Positions 23,985 to 26,932 of a stretch of 26,932 bases of DNA are shown piece by piece. The stretch spans positions 1 to 26,932 of the forward strand of contig CAZWUW010000041.1 in the NCBI GenBank assembly GCA_964636895.1, read 5' to 3'. The notes under the pieces were generated by a model. It ran no database searches and was not told the origin of the DNA. It was given only the letters and a program-made list of their open reading frames with translations. The number at the start of each line of letters is the position of its first letter. Position 1 is the stretch's first letter. The position numbers were made by a program, and so were the translations under genes. The stretch is from CAZWUW01 sp964636895. GTDB lineage: Bacteria; Bacillota; Thermincolia; Thermincolales; CAZWUW01.

Positions 23985-24478
23985 TTTTCTTCATAAAAGT
24001 ACCAGTTCTCCTCGGTTAAAGGCTCTATTTTAGTTATCGATTTATTCTTGAGGCGTTCCCCATCAATTGTATATACGATACCACGACCATAGTCCCTATT
24101 TGACCATCTCTGAAAATATATGCCATTTAATTCTTTTGTTATAACAGTATATTTATGTTTCTCAAACAAATCAGCAATATTTTTAGATGTAGAATCATCG
24201 GCAATATGGATGGGTTTAGCTACTTCCTTAGAATTATTAGAAGCGTACATCTCTCCTTTTTTATGAGTTGATGTTATATAAATCTTAGTGTATTCTTGGT
24301 TTTCCAAATATTCCGCAACACTCTGTAACATATCTTTGTTTTTTAAAAAATCATTTTTCATATCATGCTTGGAAATTGGTGATGGAAATAGGGCTTTAAT
24401 ATAAATTATTGATACAAAAACAGGTATACAAATTATGCTTATTACAACGGCTATTGAGAATTTAAACCTCTTATTCAT
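23981..24478 (-). CDS. Small membrane-anchored protein, unknown
   Basis: 165 residues, ATG at 24476-24478 behind AAGGGGA. One membrane segment at about 8-31 (FSIAVVISIICIPVFVSIIY), then a charged, lysine-rich outer or inner domain with YTKIYITSTHKKGEMY and a C-terminal WYFYEEK. AT-rich, unlike the metabolic genes. It starts 2 nt after the stop of a broken gene fragment (24481-24591) in a tightly coupled pair. The pairing (end of a larger gene, then a short low-GC gene) is like toxin tip plus immunity gene in RHS/polymorphic toxin loci, but no family can be named. Confidence 0.6.
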   Translation of the reverse strand: MNKRFKFSIAVVISIICIPVFVSIIYIKALFPSPISKHDMKNDFLKNKDMLQSVAEYLENQEYTKIYITSTHKKGEMYASNNSKEVAKPIHIADDSTSKNIADLFEKHKYTVITKELNGIYFQRWSNRDYGRGIVYTIDGERLKNKSITKIEPLTEENWYFYEEK

Positions 24479-24480
24479 AT

Positions 24481-24591
24481 TTATTTCCCCTTATACCATT
24501 GGATTCCTTTTCTTATTGTAACATGGTCATTGAATTCATTTGCTCGATCATCTTCATCTGTAATAAGTTTCCAAAAACCCGTTGCATCCTG
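24481..24591 (-). pseudogene. C-terminal fragment of a gene cut by the insertion sequence
   Basis: Outside the IS, 36 codons remain to a TAA at 24481: QDATGFWKLITDEDDRANEF, then NDHVTIRKGIQWYKGK. The peptide is well-formed and unlike the IS, so it is the tail of a host gene whose 5' part is not found next to the other IS end (26352 onward). Either the insertion came with a deletion or the locus was rearranged. Family not recognised. Confidence 0.5.
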
Positions 24592-24614
24592 GATTCCCGC
24601 CCACTCATAACGAG
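24592..24614 (+). repeat. Left terminal inverted repeat of the IS
   Basis: GATTCCCGCC, then C, then ACTCATAACGAG. It matches the reverse complement of 26329-26351 at 22 of 23 positions. The transposase stop (TGA on minus) overlaps it. Confidence 0.85.
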
Positions 24615-26215
24615 GCAGGCAGGGTGACTCCCAAGCCTGTATAAATTTCCTTCTGTTTCTCAAGAAGCTCCCCGACACGCAGCTTCTGGCCGGGTGCTTC
24701 AAAGCATTCAATGACGTCAAGTTTATCAAGAGCACCCTGTATCGTATAGTTCCTGAATAAATCCGTTTCCTGCATCTGTTTTTTGATGTAGGAAAGATAT
24801 ATAAGAGCTACAAACTCTATAAAGATTTTGCCGTCAAGGCTTTGCTCCGAAGAAACCAGGGTGCGGCGCATATTAAGGCGTTCCTTCAGGTTTCCAAAGG
24901 CTTTTTCGACTACATCCTTGTTGCGGTAAATCTCCAGCGCAGTAATAGCATCCATTGTTTCGTTAGTCAGCAGCGCAAAGAAACCAAAATAACGCTTTGC
25001 TTTCAGGACGACCTCTTCGTTGACTGTTATTTTTGCACTTCGCTTAGGAGTTATCTTTATCTCAAAGTACTTTTTGTACAGGTTTTCATGCTCAGGAACC
25101 CGTTTTCCTGATTCCAGTTCACGGCGTAATGCGATCAGCTTGCGGTCAAAGGCTTTTTCGTCTTCTGCGGCTTTATCAATGTTGTAATAATAGTGAATGT
25201 AAACCCGTCTGGGTTCTGACACGGTATCCCCTTTATAGGGGCGGTGCTGAATATATTGCCACTCTGTCTGTACCGTGTGGCAATACAACTCATATTTCTC
25301 ACTGTAGTGTTCGAATGTACGGAACCCATCATAGATGGTATCCAGTTCTTTTCGGAAGAAAGCAAGGGACATTTTCCCGGATATCAGGAATTTCAGGCGA
25401 TCCTTAAAAAGAGCATTAATATTGTCTTCGCTGTAGAAGCCTCTGTCCATGACTAGCTTTACTTTGGAGAAGCCAAGCGCATCCAAATCACCAAGTAAGT
25501 TTCTGATAGTCTTGGAATCGGGGATGTTTCCGGCGAGCTTGCGGTAATAAAACGGAAGGTTCGACTTTTCACCAAATACCAGTGCCAGGTTTAACTGGGG
25601 CAGTCGATCATTCTCTTTATTCCAGCCGTATTGTACTTGCCGCAGATGTTCGGAATAACTGGAGACAGAAGTAATGTCGTATGCCCAAAACTCATTTTCC
25701 GACCGCCTTTTCCCCTGTAAGCTGAAAAACTTGTTCTTTGCTTCTTCGTTGATGGCTGCAAATAATTCGCTGCTTCGCTGAGAAGTAATGTTCTTGCCGT
25801 AAGGATGTTTGTGCAGGCTGTCCCATTTTTCAAAACGGTAAAGAGGGTTTTTGTCCTCAAGGATCAGATAGTACGCTATCGAAAGAATCTGTCGGTAAAT
25901 ATCCGGAAAACACTGCTTCAAATCATCGGTAATACCAAGCTTTTTGCCTATGGCATCCAGTAAATAGGTTGCTCCATAAAAGGATCTCGACGTTTGCGCG
26001 GCGGGTACAGGCCCCTTCTTAGCGGCTTCTGGCATCTCTTTCTTTTTTCGGCATCTTCCGTCAGTCGGGATAACCTCTCCGGTTTTATCGTGCACTCGAC
26101 CAATAAGCGTCCTTTTTGCCCGTGATTGCTGCTTGTCCTTATCCCAGTAGGAAACCGACTCATAAACATATGTGATTCCTGAACGTTTGTCTTTTTGATA
26201 TACGATGGCTGCCAT
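24605..26215 (-). CDS. DDE transposase, IS1634-like (IS4 superfamily)
   Basis: An intact 536-residue transposase. ATG 26215 has GGAGGTG 8 nt upstream. N-terminus (VYQKDKRSGITYVYESVSYW) is of the IS1634 type, where the first strands precede the catalytic core. Catalytic acids: first Asp in YDITSVSSYSE (near 190), second Asp in LVMDRGFYSEDNIN (near 255), and Glu in YRNKDVVEKAFGNLKERL (near 443), where E-x6-K and Y-R match the IS4-group C1 signature. A strong extended promoter lies upstream: TATAAT with TGT extension (26247-26242, minus) and TTGCAG 17 bp before it. That -10 is framed by a dyad repeating the core of the terminal repeat, suggesting self-repression. Confidence 0.9.
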   Translation of the reverse strand: MAAIVYQKDKRSGITYVYESVSYWDKDKQQSRAKRTLIGRVHDKTGEVIPTDGRCRKKKEMPEAAKKGPVPAAQTSRSFYGATYLLDAIGKKLGITDDLKQCFPDIYRQILSIAYYLILEDKNPLYRFEKWDSLHKHPYGKNITSQRSSELFAAINEEAKNKFFSLQGKRRSENEFWAYDITSVSSYSEHLRQVQYGWNKENDRLPQLNLALVFGEKSNLPFYYRKLAGNIPDSKTIRNLLGDLDALGFSKVKLVMDRGFYSEDNINALFKDRLKFLISGKMSLAFFRKELDTIYDGFRTFEHYSEKYELYCHTVQTEWQYIQHRPYKGDTVSEPRRVYIHYYYNIDKAAEDEKAFDRKLIALRRELESGKRVPEHENLYKKYFEIKITPKRSAKITVNEEVVLKAKRYFGFFALLTNETMDAITALEIYRNKDVVEKAFGNLKERLNMRRTLVSSEQSLDGKIFIEFVALIYLSYIKKQMQETDLFRNYTIQGALDKLDVIECFEAPGQKLRVGELLEKQKEIYTGLGVTLPASL

Positions 26216-26230
26216 TAGCGACGCACCTCC

Positions 26231-26258
26231 TCGTTATGATTATTATAACACATAACGA
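26231..26258. promoter_or_regulatory. Dyad around the transposase -10 box
   Basis: TCGTTATG (26231-26238) and CATAACGA (26251-26258) flank the TATAAT (minus) of the transposase promoter. The same core, TCGTTATGA, is in both IS terminal repeats, so transposase could bind here and shut its own promoter. Confidence 0.6.
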
Positions 26259-26328
26259 TGGAAGCTGCAAGTAAAAAATGGCGCTAAAACCAGTATTTTC
26301 AACGATTTATGACAATTTTTTCTGAAAA

Positions 26329-26351
26329 CTCGTTATGAGTAGGCGGGAATC
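26329..26351 (-). repeat. Right terminal inverted repeat of the IS
   Basis: CTCGTTATGAGT, then A, then GGCGGGAATC; reverse complement of 24592-24614 with one difference. Confidence 0.85.
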
Positions 26352-26418
26352 TAGGTTTGAAATAGGATAATTTTCCGGGAGCAGGTCAGGGTAATTTTAT
26401 GCCTTACGAAAGAAGAAG

Positions 26419-26452
26419 AACCTCATGAGATTATATACACTCCCTTGAGGTT
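26419..26452 (-). terminator. Terminator of the right-edge membrane protein gene
   Basis: On the minus strand AACCTCA pairs with TGAGGTT around a partly paired interior, followed by CTTCTTCTTTC. It starts 9 bp after the stop at 26462. Stem sequence and following TTCTT resemble the terminator at 4450-4495. Confidence 0.55.
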
Positions 26453-26461
26453 ACATAATTA

Positions 26462-26932
26462 TCACTTGCGTTCTAAAAGTTTTCTAATAGAATCGTCAAT
26501 AACCGCATTTGGCGACCTCTCAACAATTTCCCTAAGTAAGTCTTTGTAATTAGCAATTGAGTTTGTGAACATAAGAGTTGGCTTGTCTCTGCAATATATC
26601 CGATACATCCACAGAAAAGAGAAAGGTATTCTAGACACCTGGTATATCTTGTCCCAATTGCGTTCAAATCGTTTCCCCAATTTACCTATATCTACTACTA
26701 TGTATTCATCCGTGGTAACTATTTTATAGTTTAAAATTAATAGTGCAAAGTAGACAATACTGGCAATCACAATAAATGCTATCACATATCCATACGACTT
26801 GCCAAGTTCGATTCCACCGTAAAAGCTCATTAGCATTACCGCTAACAATCCAACCCTGTAAACCGTGCTGTACTTATATCCTGCATTCCCGAAAATTATA
26901 ACATGTTCAACCGAGTATAATGCTTTAAACCC
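26462..26932 (-). CDS. Membrane protein with PH-like C-terminal domain, partial (5' end beyond window)
   Basis: The minus-strand frame is open from the window edge to the stop at 26462 (156 codons), including GFKALYSVEHVIIFGNAGYK upstream of the first internal start-like codons, so the true start lies to the right. Two hydrophobic segments (about VGLLAVMLMSFYGG and YGYVIAFIVIASIVYFALLIL) precede a soluble part: YKIVTTDEYIVVDIGKLGKR, a long Tyr/Trp-rich strand pattern, and NYKDLLREIVERSPNAVIDD. Two membrane helices followed by such a beta-strand domain recall bacterial PH-domain (bPH) membrane proteins. Function unknown. AT-rich like other genes of this end. Confidence 0.65.
   Translation of the reverse strand, partial: GFKALYSVEHVIIFGNAGYKYSTVYRVGLLAVMLMSFYGGIELGKSYGYVIAFIVIASIVYFALLILNYKIVTTDEYIVVDIGKLGKRFERNWDKIYQVSRIPFSFLWMYRIYCRDKPTLMFTNSIANYKDLLREIVERSPNAVIDDSIRKLLERK

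Larger units (their letters stand above)
24592..26351 (-). mobile_element. IS1634/IS4-like insertion sequence, 1760 bp
   Basis: Bounded by 23-bp inverted repeats (24592-24614 and 26329-26351) with one mismatch. A single transposase gene fills it, its stop codon lying inside the left repeat. No target-site duplication could be recognised at either flank, so the copy may be old or its flanks rearranged. The transposase appears intact. Confidence 0.85.

Noticed and set aside
22862..26300. Shared 15-mer TAAAACCAGTATTTT near 22862 and 26285
   Set aside because: AT-rich and short; a chance match is quite possible in a window of this size, and the surroundings do not align.
24580..26360. Target-site duplication of the IS
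   Set aside because: Several frames for the repeat ends were tried; flanking bases (such as ATCCTG and TAGGTT) do not form a direct repeat.

Overview
The window looks like part of the chromosome of a Gram-positive, probably anaerobic, spore-former-type Firmicute, most like the Peptococcaceae (Desulfotomaculum/Pelotomaculum relatives). That placement is my inference from protein resemblance: strong AGGAGG ribosome-binding sites, an AprX-like protease, a hemE-hemH-hemY cluster in Bacillus order, a BMP/NupOPQ-type nucleoside transporter, S-layer homology repeats and a MarR regulator. No rRNA, tRNA or CRISPR array was recognised.

Layout. 1-2.3 kb: the start of a polysaccharide deacetylase lipoprotein (minus, runs off the left edge) diverges from a DUF1015 gene with a clear promoter and terminator. 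2.3-4.2 kb: a minus-strand pair, AprX-like subtilase then ferritin-like protein, with a long inverted repeat that pairs across the protease start codon. 4.2-6.0 kb: a low-GC patch of RHS/YD-repeat remnants, a 58-residue membrane ORF with its own terminator, a perfect 14-bp-arm dyad and a RhuM-family gene. 6.2-8.3 kb: a TIGR01212 radical-SAM gene and an RMD1/DUF155-like membrane protein, divergent from overlapping promoters.

8.3-12.8 kb: a haem operon on the minus strand, marR-hemE-hemH-hemY-small protein. Its promoter is flanked by two matching palindromes about 53 bp apart, suggesting autoregulation by the MarR protein and so control of haem synthesis. hemH carries an in-frame 12-bp tandem repeat. 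13.0-15.0 kb: a minimal SNF2 helicase and xpt (xanthine phosphoribosyltransferase) on the plus strand, converging on a four-gene BMP-type ABC transporter (15.1-19.9 kb, minus). Transporter plus xpt suggest purine nucleoside/base salvage. 20.1-22.1 kb: glutamine-dependent NAD synthetase with an extended -10 promoter.

22.2-26.9 kb is accessory and decayed: a lipoprotein, a 22-codon ORF behind a strong hairpin, a truncated SLH protein, a truncated AraC-type regulator without its DNA-binding domain, a gene fragment plus small membrane protein that may be the tail of a toxin/immunity-type unit, a 1.76-kb IS1634/IS4-like insertion sequence with 23-bp terminal inverted repeats, and a partial membrane protein at the right edge.

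I did not find a clearly new multi-gene system. The best leads are the MarR/haem operator arrangement, the start-codon hairpin of the AprX gene, the IS promoter dyad that repeats the terminal-repeat core, and the RHS-linked orphan small genes.
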